Assembly: GCF_051175565.1 (NCBI RefSeq) | Contig: NZ_CP195105.1 | Location: 868,001 to 932,000, forward strand | Source: Daejeonia sp002484105 | GTDB lineage: Bacteria > Bacteroidota > Bacteroidia > Flavobacteriales > Weeksellaceae | Direction: 5' to 3' | Length of the DNA stretch: 64,000 nt | Shown: positions 52,281 through 60,728 of the stretch, piece by piece | Layout: each line of letters begins with the position of its first letter | Position numbering within the stretch: position 1 is the stretch's first letter | The notes under the pieces: generated by a model | The model's input: only the letters and a program-made list of their open reading frames with translations | Databases searched by the model: none | What the model was told of the DNA's origin: nothing | Made by a program: the position numbers and the translations under genes

Positions 52281-53651
52281 ATGAAAAATATTGGCGTTTT
52301 CCTGATTGTATTCTGTCTTTCCTGGATAAGGTTTTATGGGCAGGATAGCCTTGTCCAGGCGCCTGTTTTTCCTAAAATGAAATCGTCTCTGGTAATGCCG
52401 GTACGCATTCCGCTTGCGGAATTGAGTACGGTGGTTAATCATTCTGTAACAGATCTGATTTACGAAGATGATTCCTTTAATGATAATGAGAACGACCAGT
52501 TTAAAGTTAAAGTATGGAAAACCCGACCGATACGATTGGTGGGCGGCACGAAGCAGAATCTCCTTGTTGAGGTTCCACTAAAGATCTGGGCGCAGAAGGG
52601 TATCGGCACTCTCGGTATGTATACCTATCAGGAAACCACATTCGAGACGGTCATGTATTTCAGTACCTCTGTAAAATTTAACACAGACTGGACGGTGGCT
52701 ACTTCCACGCAGCCTAATGGTTTCAAATGGATAAGCAAGCCTGTCCTCGATTTCGGAATGGTGAAAATCCCCATCACGCCCTTAGTCGAAAAAAGTCTGA
52801 AAAAAGAACAGCAGAAATTCTGCGAAACCATGGACAGGCAGATGGATGCGCAACTTGATTTCCGGAAATATACGGTGATGGCGTGGAACAGCTTTTCGCA
52901 GCCTTTCCGTATTTCGGACGATTATGATACTTGGCTTAAAATAACGCCGGTGAGTGTTTCTGTTGCTCCGATGAAGATATACCGCGATGCCATAGATGTA
53001 TATTTTGGCATTCAGGTATTTTCGGAAACATTTACGGGGCTCGCGCCTGCTTCGTCTCCTTTGGTAACGGCAGTTCCGGATCTGACGAATGTGGCTGCGC
53101 TCAGTCCGCAGTTTGTGTTGCAGACGACCGCCAATATTCCGTATTCCAAAGCAAGGGCAATGGCAGAGGAAACTTTTCTGAACCGTGAATTCGATTTTCG
53201 GGAAGGCGCTCCGAAAGTAAAAGTAACCGGGATTGATGTCCTCCAATCGGATCACAAACTGGAGATTGAACTTCGGCTTCAGGGTGGAGTGAATGGTACG
53301 GCTTTCGTTAATGGTATTCCGGTATATGATCCGGACAAAAGAAAAATTGTATTATCCAAAACGAGATTCCGCCTCCGGACGTCCAATATTCTGCAGAAAA
53401 CAGCATCACTGCTCTTTCAGGGGAAAATCGTCCGCATGATTGAAAATGAATATGGAATTCCTACTTCTGAACTGGAAGACTACTCCCGAAAAAGTGTAGA
53501 ACAGGCCTTTAACAAAGAATATTTTCCCGGCATGAAGATGAAGGGCAGTGTTACCAGCTTGAAGCCCAGTCAGTTGCTCCTAACAGCCAGCGGACTGACC
53601 GCTGTGATTGATATGACGGCCGCTCTGCAACTGCTGGTGCAGGGGATGTGA
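52281..53651 (+). CDS. DUF4403 family protein, exported
   Basis: A 456-residue protein with an N-terminal signal (to about residue 20, FYGQDS). It shows the DUF4403 layout: SSLVMPVRIPLAELSTVVNHSV, KVWKTRPIRLVGGTKQNLLVEVPLKIWA, MVKIPITPLVEKSLKKEQQKFCETMDRQMDAQLDF and a repeat-like second half (KLEIELRLQGGVNGTAFVNGIPVYDPDKR). The family may have a lipid-binding-like beta fold; its role is unknown. It is the last intact gene before the IS cluster. Confidence 0.78.
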   Translation: MKNIGVFLIVFCLSWIRFYGQDSLVQAPVFPKMKSSLVMPVRIPLAELSTVVNHSVTDLIYEDDSFNDNENDQFKVKVWKTRPIRLVGGTKQNLLVEVPLKIWAQKGIGTLGMYTYQETTFETVMYFSTSVKFNTDWTVATSTQPNGFKWISKPVLDFGMVKIPITPLVEKSLKKEQQKFCETMDRQMDAQLDFRKYTVMAWNSFSQPFRISDDYDTWLKITPVSVSVAPMKIYRDAIDVYFGIQVFSETFTGLAPASSPLVTAVPDLTNVAALSPQFVLQTTANIPYSKARAMAEETFLNREFDFREGAPKVKVTGIDVLQSDHKLEIELRLQGGVNGTAFVNGIPVYDPDKRKIVLSKTRFRLRTSNILQKTASLLFQGKIVRMIENEYGIPTSELEDYSRKSVEQAFNKEYFPGMKMKGSVTSLKPSQLLLTASGLTAVIDMTAALQLLVQGM

Positions 53652-53764
53652 TATTTTTGTTTTATTAACGTTTTTTTTGTAAGACAAAATCGTTGCGCAG
53701 CGTTTTGTATTCACTGAAGTTTACGCGAAAAAAACAAAACAACATGAAAAAAATAGTTGTATTA

Positions 53765-54873
53765 TTAACCACACGGTAAACTAAAGTATTTTTTTTGTAT
53801 CTTAGAGACATGGAAAAAGAAGACTTTAGGAGGATGCCTGAACCAGAGCGATTTGGGCTTCGTAAAAGAGCAATAGCACTTTTAAAATCAGGGAAGAAGC
53901 AGTATGAAGTAGCCGCGATCATCGGGACTAAAAAGGAAACCATCTGCAAATGGCACAATTTGTACAAAACAAAAGGGTTGAAAGGTTTGCAATCCCAAAA
54001 AGTAGGAAGTAGATCGCAGGACAAGAAACTGTTAAGCGACACTCAGGAAAAATCGATTCAGAAAATGATTATTGATAAGATGCCTGACCAACTGAAACTT
54101 GACTTTGCCCTGTGGACACGTAAAGCAGTAAAGGAACTTGTAGAGCGGGAATTTAGCATTGTATTATCCATCAACACGATGGGTGATTACCTGCGCAAAT
54201 GGGGGTTTACCCCACAAAAACCTAAGAAGATGGCCTATGAGCAATGCCCTAAAAAAGTGCAAAAGTGGTTGGACGAAGATTATCCTGTCATAAAAGAATC
54301 TGCAAAGCAAGAGAACGCAGAGATTTATTGGGGAGATGAGACGGGCGTAAAGAACCAATGCAACCACGGCAGAAGCTACGCACCCAAAGGAAAAACACCC
54401 GTAAAGAAAAGCATGTCCAAACGCTTTTCGGTCAATATGGTATCAGCCATTACCAATCAGGGGAAAGTACAGTTTATGATTTATTCCGATACGATGAATG
54501 CTGAAAGATTCATAGAATTTATGCAGCAACTTATCAAGTCCTCATCAAAAAAGATCTATCTGATATTAGATAATCTGCGAGTGCATCACAGCAAAATCGT
54601 AAAACAATGGGTAGAAGAACATAAAGAGAAGATTACTTTATTCTTTCTGCCATCCTATTCTCCGGAACGCAATCCCGATGAATATCTGAATTGTGACCTC
54701 AAACAAGGTTTGTCGGCTAAGAAATCACCGAGAGACAAAGAAACATTACAAACAAATGTACTAAACCATATGGAAATGTTAAGTGAAAGCCCTAATAGAA
54801 TTGTCAAATACTTCAAACATCAATCAATTCTGTATGCCGCATAAAATGTTACCTTTGTTTTCCGTCGGGTTAA
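53765..54873 (+). mobile_element. IS630 family insertion sequence, copy 1
   Basis: A 1109-bp element with imperfect terminal repeats: left TTAACCACACGGTAAACTAAAG, right (inverted) TTAACCCGACGGAAAACAAAGG. It is flanked by TA on both sides (53763-53764 and 54874-54875), the IS630 target duplication. It differs from copy 2 by two extra T in a T run near the left end (8 against 6). Confidence 0.9.
53810..54844 (+). CDS. IS630 family transposase
   Basis: A 344-residue transposase with an N-terminal helix-turn-helix (LRKRAIALLKSGKKQYEVAAI) and a DDE domain: Asp in IYWGDETGV, Asp in LILDNLRVHHS, Glu in SPERNPDEYLNCDLK. ATG 53810 is chosen; a TTG five codons upstream is possible. Protein identical to that of copy 2. 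Confidence 0.95.
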   Translation: MEKEDFRRMPEPERFGLRKRAIALLKSGKKQYEVAAIIGTKKETICKWHNLYKTKGLKGLQSQKVGSRSQDKKLLSDTQEKSIQKMIIDKMPDQLKLDFALWTRKAVKELVEREFSIVLSINTMGDYLRKWGFTPQKPKKMAYEQCPKKVQKWLDEDYPVIKESAKQENAEIYWGDETGVKNQCNHGRSYAPKGKTPVKKSMSKRFSVNMVSAITNQGKVQFMIYSDTMNAERFIEFMQQLIKSSSKKIYLILDNLRVHHSKIVKQWVEEHKEKITLFFLPSYSPERNPDEYLNCDLKQGLSAKKSPRDKETLQTNVLNHMEMLSESPNRIVKYFKHQSILYAA

Positions 54874-55047
54874 TATTATCAATATTTTCTGCTGTTTTTG
54901 TCTTGGCAAATGATAGGGAAAACAGCAGTAATTGTAAATTTATTAAGGAAATGAAAGCTGAGATGTTTATGCTTATGGCTTTCTGATATAGAGGTTACAA
55001 AAGATCATTTTCAGTATAGATTTAAAATACATTCAGCCTAATAAATA

Positions 55048-56524
55048 GTCACCCCTTAAAAAGCCATTATTTTAGTTTCGGCAAAAATGGTGGCTTTGTT
55101 TTTTATTGAAAAATTGAATAGTATTTGAAGCCAAAAAATAATATGAGCTTTGATTTGGTTTAATCTGAGCTTTAAATTATATCCAATTCCTGCTAGAAGA
55201 GCATTATGAATGTCTCCTAAAACACCCTTTAGGAAATTTAATCCTAAGGAGTGGTTTCTTTTTAAATGCGAGATACAAGGTTCAATTGCTGCTCTTGCCC
55301 GGAATCTTAATCTTGCGACTTGCTGCCCGTATCTTGTCTTTTCTTTTTTTGTGGGAAGCAAAATTGCCGTTCCTCCCACTTCTTTGATTCCTCTAAACCC
55401 TCGGTCTGTACTTGCTTTCGTAGGTCTTGTTCCTCCAACGGATTTTCGTACCCGTTCACTCTGTGCCAATGATTCTTCCAAAGTTTTGCTGTCGTGAGGG
55501 TTGCCGGAAAATCTTTTTACCGAGGTGATGATGCCTGTTTTCCGACCTCTTACTACCGCCACTTTTGTCCCAAACTCGTATGCTTTTCCGGACTTTCCTT
55601 TCGCAATGCAAGCCACCTGCGATTCGTGAAGGCTGTAAACTTTATCTTTTGTATTGCGCTCCTGGGTAAGTGCTTTGAGGTAAATTTTAAAAACTTCTTC
55701 ATAGTCCTTCAAAACATTCTCGGGAAGTTTTCTTTCCAATTCCCGAAGCACTCTTTTGCCGAGAGTTCTGAGCTTTTTCCTCGCCATTTTAGCGTTCTTC
55801 CGTCTTTTAGGGTGGTGCCCGAAATAAGATTCCCTCAGCAGTTGCTTGCTTACTCTTTTGTAGCTTTGCCTTTGTACAACCCCCTCTTTCTTGGCTATTT
55901 TGCTACAATTGTCAATCACTTTTTTTGCCAGTTTGGAATCGGTGGGAAAGGTAATATTCTTCTCCTGAACGGTGGTGTCAATCTGAACTTCAGCTTCGGT
56001 GTGGGCGTTGGGATGAAGCGAAACGCTTTGCCCCAAAAGGAATTCCAAACCTCTCTCACCAATTCTTTTTCTGAAATGAACAAAATTACTAGGATCGGAA
56101 GGCTGCTCTGTCTGAAAAAAGGTTTCTCCTGTAAAATACTGCCAATAGGCATTCTCAATCCATCTTTCTACCACGCTCTCATCACTTTCTTTAAACATTT
56201 CCTTGAGCAAAAGCATACCTGCTATTTTACGAATCGCAATAGAGGGTCTTCCGCCTTGTGAAAATAATTTTTCAAACTCTGCCTCCATTTTATCCCAGGA
56301 AATCTCATTTGCTAGTTTCACCAGCGGATGCTCCATATTGATGAGTTCAGTCAGTCGGGTCTTGAATAAATTTTGCTGTAAATCGGGTTTTATTTTACCT
56401 AACATTTTGCCACTTTTTATATCCTAAAAATACGATTTCCTGCAATTATACACAAGCTTTTTTGATGTTTATTAATGACTATTTATCACATTATCAAATA
56501 GTTAATATGAAATTAAGGGATGAC
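55048..56524 (-). mobile_element. IS5-family-like insertion sequence
   Basis: About 1.48 kb bounded by short inverted ends GTCACCCCTTAA (left) and TTAAGGGATGAC (right), 11 of 12 matching, each next to TA. It carries one transposase gene on the minus strand. It lies between the two IS630 copies. The exact boundaries rest only on these short repeats. Confidence 0.7.
55056..56405 (-). CDS. IS5 family transposase
   Basis: A 449-residue DDE transposase. The N-terminal InsH-like domain includes GGRPSIAIRKIAGMLLLKEM and ENAYWQYFTGETFFQ; the catalytic core has Asp in VQIDTTVQEKN, Asp in STDRGFRGIKE and Glu in AAIEPCISHLKRNHSLG. It reads almost to the left end of the element. Confidence 0.92.
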   Translation of the reverse strand: MLGKIKPDLQQNLFKTRLTELINMEHPLVKLANEISWDKMEAEFEKLFSQGGRPSIAIRKIAGMLLLKEMFKESDESVVERWIENAYWQYFTGETFFQTEQPSDPSNFVHFRKRIGERGLEFLLGQSVSLHPNAHTEAEVQIDTTVQEKNITFPTDSKLAKKVIDNCSKIAKKEGVVQRQSYKRVSKQLLRESYFGHHPKRRKNAKMARKKLRTLGKRVLRELERKLPENVLKDYEEVFKIYLKALTQERNTKDKVYSLHESQVACIAKGKSGKAYEFGTKVAVVRGRKTGIITSVKRFSGNPHDSKTLEESLAQSERVRKSVGGTRPTKASTDRGFRGIKEVGGTAILLPTKKEKTRYGQQVARLRFRARAAIEPCISHLKRNHSLGLNFLKGVLGDIHNALLAGIGYNLKLRLNQIKAHIIFWLQILFNFSIKNKATIFAETKIMAF

Positions 56525-56646
56525 TAAATAGAAATGTTTGATAATGTAAATATTTTAAAAAGATTTATTTCTCTGATTTTTCTTTTTGTCTTTATTTTCA
56601 CAACCATCCGAAACTCTGAATAAAAAAAGTGCCTGAGAATGCGTTA

Positions 56647-57753
56647 TTAACCCGACGGAAAACAAAGGTAACATTTTATGCGGCATACAGAATTGATTGA
56701 TGTTTGAAGTATTTGACAATTCTATTAGGGCTTTCACTTAACATTTCCATATGGTTTAGTACATTTGTTTGTAATGTTTCTTTGTCTCTCGGTGATTTCT
56801 TAGCCGACAAACCTTGTTTGAGGTCACAATTCAGATATTCATCGGGATTGCGTTCCGGAGAATAGGATGGCAGAAAGAATAAAGTAATCTTCTCTTTATG
56901 TTCTTCTACCCATTGTTTTACGATTTTGCTGTGATGCACTCGCAGATTATCTAATATCAGATAGATCTTTTTTGATGAGGACTTGATAAGTTGCTGCATA
57001 AATTCTATGAATCTTTCAGCATTCATCGTATCGGAATAAATCATAAACTGTACTTTCCCCTGATTGGTAATGGCTGATACCATATTGACCGAAAAGCGTT
57101 TGGACATGCTTTTCTTTACGGGTGTTTTTCCTTTGGGTGCGTAGCTTCTGCCGTGGTTGCATTGGTTCTTTACGCCCGTCTCATCTCCCCAATAAATCTC
57201 TGCGTTCTCTTGCTTTGCAGATTCTTTTATGACAGGATAATCTTCGTCCAACCACTTTTGCACTTTTTTAGGGCATTGCTCATAGGCCATCTTCTTAGGT
57301 TTTTGTGGGGTAAACCCCCATTTGCGCAGGTAATCACCCATCGTGTTGATGGATAATACAATGCTAAATTCCCGCTCTACAAGTTCCTTTACTGCTTTAC
57401 GTGTCCACAGGGCAAAGTCAAGTTTCAGTTGGTCAGGCATCTTATCAATAATCATTTTCTGAATCGATTTTTCCTGAGTGTCGCTTAACAGTTTCTTGTC
57501 CTGCGATCTACTTCCTACTTTTTGGGATTGCAAACCTTTCAACCCTTTTGTTTTGTACAAATTGTGCCATTTGCAGATGGTTTCCTTTTTAGTCCCGATG
57601 ATCGCGGCTACTTCATACTGCTTCTTCCCTGATTTTAAAAGTGCTATTGCTCTTTTACGAAGCCCAAATCGCTCTGGTTCAGGCATCCTCCTAAAGTCTT
57701 CTTTTTCCATGTCTCTAAGATACAAAAAATACTTTAGTTTACCGTGTGGTTAA
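56647..57753 (-). mobile_element. IS630 family insertion sequence, copy 2 (inverted)
   Basis: A 1107-bp element in the opposite orientation to copy 1, with the same ends and TA at both sides (56645-56646, 57754-57755). With copy 1 it brackets the IS5-like element, so a composite transposon is possible, though each IS has its own TA duplication. Confidence 0.9.
56676..57710 (-). CDS. IS630 family transposase
   Basis: A 344-residue transposase identical in sequence to that at 53810 (same helix-turn-helix and DDE motifs). Identity of the two copies indicates recent transposition or gene conversion. Confidence 0.95.
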   Translation of the reverse strand: MEKEDFRRMPEPERFGLRKRAIALLKSGKKQYEVAAIIGTKKETICKWHNLYKTKGLKGLQSQKVGSRSQDKKLLSDTQEKSIQKMIIDKMPDQLKLDFALWTRKAVKELVEREFSIVLSINTMGDYLRKWGFTPQKPKKMAYEQCPKKVQKWLDEDYPVIKESAKQENAEIYWGDETGVKNQCNHGRSYAPKGKTPVKKSMSKRFSVNMVSAITNQGKVQFMIYSDTMNAERFIEFMQQLIKSSSKKIYLILDNLRVHHSKIVKQWVEEHKEKITLFFLPSYSPERNPDEYLNCDLKQGLSAKKSPRDKETLQTNVLNHMEMLSESPNRIVKYFKHQSILYAA

Positions 57754-57755
57754 TA

Positions 57756-59068
57756 TATTGAAAAACCTCTCAACTTTTTTCAGATATGGCATTATTCAGG
57801 CGCTCCAAAAATACAAACAAACCCTTACATGGTCAAATAATAAATTTGATTCCTAGACATTTACTCAACTCCGAAATCCACAAACATCAATCGGACAAAG
57901 GTTGCCATAAATACAAGACGTACGACCAATTGGCTGCTTTAATGTTCGGACAGCTGAACAAATGTTACACCCTTTCTGATGTAAGTTGCGGATTATCAAT
58001 CAGTAGTACATTTCTTTCTGATATTGGATTAAGCCAAAGTCCCGCAAAATCTACGATGAGCGATGGTAATAAAAAAAGAAATTATCAGGTGTTCGAAAGC
58101 CTTTATTATAGGCTGTTGAGCTACTACAAACACACTTTGAAATCCAAGTATCAGAGCCAGATTATTGACGAAATTAAAAACCACAACATCAAATTGATTG
58201 ACAGCAGCACCATTAGCTTGTGTTTGAGTCTTTTTAACTGGGCAAAGTTCCGAACAGCTAAAGGAGGCTTGAAAATCCATACCGTTTGGGACGACCAGTT
58301 GGGACTTCCCGATATGGTAAACATTAGCGAAGCCAAGGTTCACGACCGTTATGGATTGCTGAACAATGTGTTCGACAAAGGCACGATAATCGTGGAAGAC
58401 AGAGGGTATTTTGATTTTTCTTTGATGATGAAAAGAATCAAAGCTGAGAACGTTTTTGTAACCCGAATCAAGGAAAATACGGTATATAGAACGCTGGAAG
58501 AAAAGGAACTTCCCGATGATAAAGAGCAGGATATCCTCAAAGATGAAATTATTGAATTATATTCCAAAAAGGCAGAGGAAACAGGCATTGACAAGCAAAA
58601 ATTGCGATTGGTACACGTTTATAAAGAAGACGAAAACAAGGTCATAGAAATCATCACTAACCATCTCGATTGGGAAGCCCGAACCATTGCCGATTTGTAC
58701 AAAAAACGATGGGATATTGAATTGTTTTTCAAAGCAATGAAACAGAATTTACAAATCAAAACCTTTCTGGGAACAAGCGAGAATGCGGTGAAATCGCAGA
58801 TTTATGTGGCTTTGATCTGTTATTTGCTTTTGGAATTGATAAAAAGGTGTTATTGCACCGGAAAACCGGCATTCAGTAATTTTTGTGAGAAAGTCAGAGT
58901 ATGTTTGATGCACTATTTAACCTTGGATTACATCTGCAACGAACTTAAACCCATCGTAAAAAAAGCGAAAAAACCACCCCAAACTACCCTTTTTGACCTA
59001 CATAATTCCGGCTACCAAACAATTTTACCCCTATAAACAGGGGCGTGCAGAAGTTTTTTTGCCAATAT
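57756..59068 (+). mobile_element. IS4-family-like insertion sequence
   Basis: One transposase gene with short flanks. TATTG-AAAAACCTCT (left) and an inverted TATTGGCAAAAAAACTTCT (right, ending 59068) may be the terminal repeats. The left end abuts IS630 copy 2. Boundaries are tentative. Confidence 0.5.
57786..59036 (+). CDS. IS4 family transposase (DUF4372-type)
   Basis: A 416-residue transposase. N-terminal DUF4372 region (RHLLNSEIHKHQSDKGCHKYKTYDQLAALMF), catalytic Asp in KLIDSSTI and IIVEDRGYFDF, and the IS4 signature Y-2-R-3-E-6-K in YKKRWDIELFFKAMK. Full length, apparently intact. Confidence 0.93.
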   Translation: MALFRRSKNTNKPLHGQIINLIPRHLLNSEIHKHQSDKGCHKYKTYDQLAALMFGQLNKCYTLSDVSCGLSISSTFLSDIGLSQSPAKSTMSDGNKKRNYQVFESLYYRLLSYYKHTLKSKYQSQIIDEIKNHNIKLIDSSTISLCLSLFNWAKFRTAKGGLKIHTVWDDQLGLPDMVNISEAKVHDRYGLLNNVFDKGTIIVEDRGYFDFSLMMKRIKAENVFVTRIKENTVYRTLEEKELPDDKEQDILKDEIIELYSKKAEETGIDKQKLRLVHVYKEDENKVIEIITNHLDWEARTIADLYKKRWDIELFFKAMKQNLQIKTFLGTSENAVKSQIYVALICYLLLELIKRCYCTGKPAFSNFCEKVRVCLMHYLTLDYICNELKPIVKKAKKPPQTTLFDLHNSGYQTILPL

Positions 59069-59197
59069 TTAAAAACTTTCGGACGGCTGTGTTTCCATAT
59101 TGATGAATATTTAAAATTCTGCAAATCGTTGATCATTGCAGCTCGCGCCGGATTACAATTTTCCATTCTACAAAATATTGCACAAAATCGACGCAAA

Positions 59198-59266
59198 GAA
59201 TCCGAAGGATTCAAATTTTTATAGCGGAATGAATTTTTGTGGAATGGTGCGACTCCGTAGGAGTCG
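59198..59266. repeat. Intergenic palindromic repeat block
   Basis: Two perfect palindromes, GAATCCGAAGGATTC (59198-59212) and CGACTCCGTAGGAGTCG (59250-59266), with AT-rich sequence between. They recall dispersed intergenic repeats of flavobacteria. The whole gap 59069-59399 has no other gene; an upstream extension of queD through it is not credible. Confidence 0.65.
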
Positions 59267-59387
59267 AATAGTTTTAATTTTACTTTTTTTCGCTTTAATT
59301 TGTTCGTTGGTTTGTAAAAATTGTAAATGCGAAAATTTCGATCATCAAACCCATAACCGTCAACCCTCAACCATTCATCAAATTCCT

Positions 59388-59395
59388 TATCTTTG
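59388..59395 (+). promoter_or_regulatory. -7 box of queD, possible leaderless transcript
   Basis: TATCTTTG ends only 4 bases before the queD ATG at 59400, so transcription would start at or within a few bases of the start codon. Confidence 0.5.
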
Positions 59396-59399
59396 CAGC

Positions 59400-59843
59400 A
59401 TGATTCGCATTACCAAAATTTTTACTTTCGAAACCGCTCATGTTCTGTATAATTACGACGGAAAATGCAAAAATATGCACGGTCATTCCTATAAACTTTT
59501 TGTTACCGTAAAGGGAAATCCCATCAACGATATCAATAATCCTAAAAATGGAATGGTGGTAGATTTCGGAGATATTAAGAAAATTGTAAACGAAGAAATT
59601 GTTGATCGTTGGGATCATGCTGTTTTGGTGAATGGCGATTCTCCGCACCGAAATTTAGGTACCGATCTCGAAAAGCAAGGACATAAAGTGATCTTATGCA
59701 ATTTTCAGCCTACATGCGAAAATATGCTTTACGAAATCGCATTCAAAATAAAAGCAAAACTTCCCAATCATGTTCATCTGGCATATCTGAAACTTCACGA
59801 AACCGAAAATTCTTACGGAGAATGGTTCGCGGAGGAAAATTGA
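59400..59843 (+). CDS. queD: 6-carboxytetrahydropterin synthase (QueD/PTPS family)
   Basis: A 147-residue tunnelling-fold enzyme of queuosine synthesis, acting on dihydroneopterin triphosphate. Zinc histidines are His13 (FETAHVL) and the HGH pair in CKNMHGHSYKL, whose Cys is the catalytic residue; DFGDIKKIV, WDHAVLV, PTCENML and KLHETENSYGEW complete the pattern. The ATG at 59400 gives the standard N-terminus MIRITKIFTFETAH. Confidence 0.92.
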   Translation: MIRITKIFTFETAHVLYNYDGKCKNMHGHSYKLFVTVKGNPINDINNPKNGMVVDFGDIKKIVNEEIVDRWDHAVLVNGDSPHRNLGTDLEKQGHKVILCNFQPTCENMLYEIAFKIKAKLPNHVHLAYLKLHETENSYGEWFAEEN

Positions 59844-59864
59844 TGGGGTAGTGCAAGAGCCAGG

Positions 59865-59928
59865 AATAAAGATTCAAGAACCAAGAGTCAAGAATGAAGA
59901 TTGTCATCCTGAGGCTCACGAAGGATGA
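59865..59928. repeat. Low-complexity repeats before lpxH
   Basis: AGAGCCAGGAATAAAGATTC, CAAGAACCAAGAGTCAAGAA and TGTCATCCTGAGGCTCACGA followed by AGGATGATCG. The last motif is related to TGTCATCCTGAACGAA at 34873. The first ATG of lpxH lies in its end (GGATGATCG). Confidence 0.6.
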
Positions 59929-60728
59929 TCGATATTACAAAAAAAACAATTTTCAAAAAGTTGAACAAAATAACCCTTCAAACCAATAAAAAAATCTACT
60001 TTGCTTCCGATCAGCATTTCGGAGCGCCAACTCCTGCGGAAAGCAAACCGCGGGAAGAGCGATTTATCCGTTGGTTGGATGAAATTAAAAACGATGCTCA
60101 AGTGTTGTTTTTAATGGGCGATTTATTCGATTTTTGGCACGAGTGGAACTACGTGATTCCGAAAGGTTACATCCGTGTTTTGGGAAAAATTGCAGAACTA
60201 AAAGATTCTGGGATTGATATTTATTTTTTCGTTGGAAACCACGATCTGTGGATGAAAAACTATTTCGAAGAAGAACTCGGAATTCCCGTTTATTTTGAAA
60301 AAAGAACCTACGAAATTGCCGACAAAAAGTTTTTTCTCGCTCACGGAGATGGATTAGGACCTGGCGACAAAGGATACAAAAGAATGAAAAAACTTTTTAC
60401 AAATCCAGTGGCGCAATGGTTGTTCAAGTGGCTGCATCCGGATATTGCCATGCGTATTGCGGTCTACATGTCTACCAAAAATAAATTGATTTCTGGTGAG
60501 GAGGATAAAAAATTTCTGGGAGAAGACAAGGAATTTCTAATTGTATATTCGAAGGAAAAACTGAAACAAGAGCATTTCGACTACTTTGTCTACGGGCATC
60601 GTCACTTACCAATGATTCTCGATCTCGGTGGAAATTCTAAATATGTCAATCTTGGTGATTGGATTTCGTATTTTACTTACGGTGTTTTTGATGGGGATGA
60701 GTTTGAATTGAATACTTTTGAACAATAA
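59925..60728 (+). CDS. lpxH: UDP-2,3-diacylglucosamine diphosphatase (LpxH-like)
   Basis: A 267-residue calcineurin-type metallophosphatase of lipid A synthesis. Metal motifs: SDQHFG (29-34), GDLFDFWHEW, GNHDLWM, AHGDGLG and GHRHLP. The long insert with KRMKKLFTNPVAQWLFKWLHPDIAM is typical of the Bacteroidetes form. The ATG at 59925 lies inside an intergenic repeat; a TTG at 59961 (LNKITLQTNKKIYFAS) would give a more family-like N-terminus, so the true start is uncertain. Confidence 0.88.
   Translation: MIDITKKTIFKKLNKITLQTNKKIYFASDQHFGAPTPAESKPREERFIRWLDEIKNDAQVLFLMGDLFDFWHEWNYVIPKGYIRVLGKIAELKDSGIDIYFFVGNHDLWMKNYFEEELGIPVYFEKRTYEIADKKFFLAHGDGLGPGDKGYKRMKKLFTNPVAQWLFKWLHPDIAMRIAVYMSTKNKLISGEEDKKFLGEDKEFLIVYSKEKLKQEHFDYFVYGHRHLPMILDLGGNSKYVNLGDWISYFTYGVFDGDEFELNTFEQ

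Larger units (their letters stand above)
53744..54986 (+). pseudogene. Small secreted-peptide gene split by IS630 copy 1
   Basis: ATG at 53744 opens MKKIVVL and is cut by the IS630 after seven codons. Removing the IS (53765-54873) and one copy of the TA duplication restores a continuous frame: MKKIVVLLSIFSAVFVLA, then NDRENSSNCKFIKEM and on to TGA at 54984-54986, 43 residues in all. The first 18 residues look like a signal peptide. I do not recognise the product. The exact frame restoration is good evidence for a real, recently disrupted gene. Confidence 0.7.

Noticed and set aside
56555..56646. A second gene disrupted by IS630 copy 2 (minus-strand frame ending in KNQRNKSF)
   Set aside because: The joined frame stays open across the insertion, but the upstream side is the IS4-like element and no start or motif is visible, so chance is as likely.
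59136..59399. N-terminal extension of QueD by 88 residues
   Set aside because: It would translate intergenic palindromes and pass the promoter; homologues start at the ATG at 59400.
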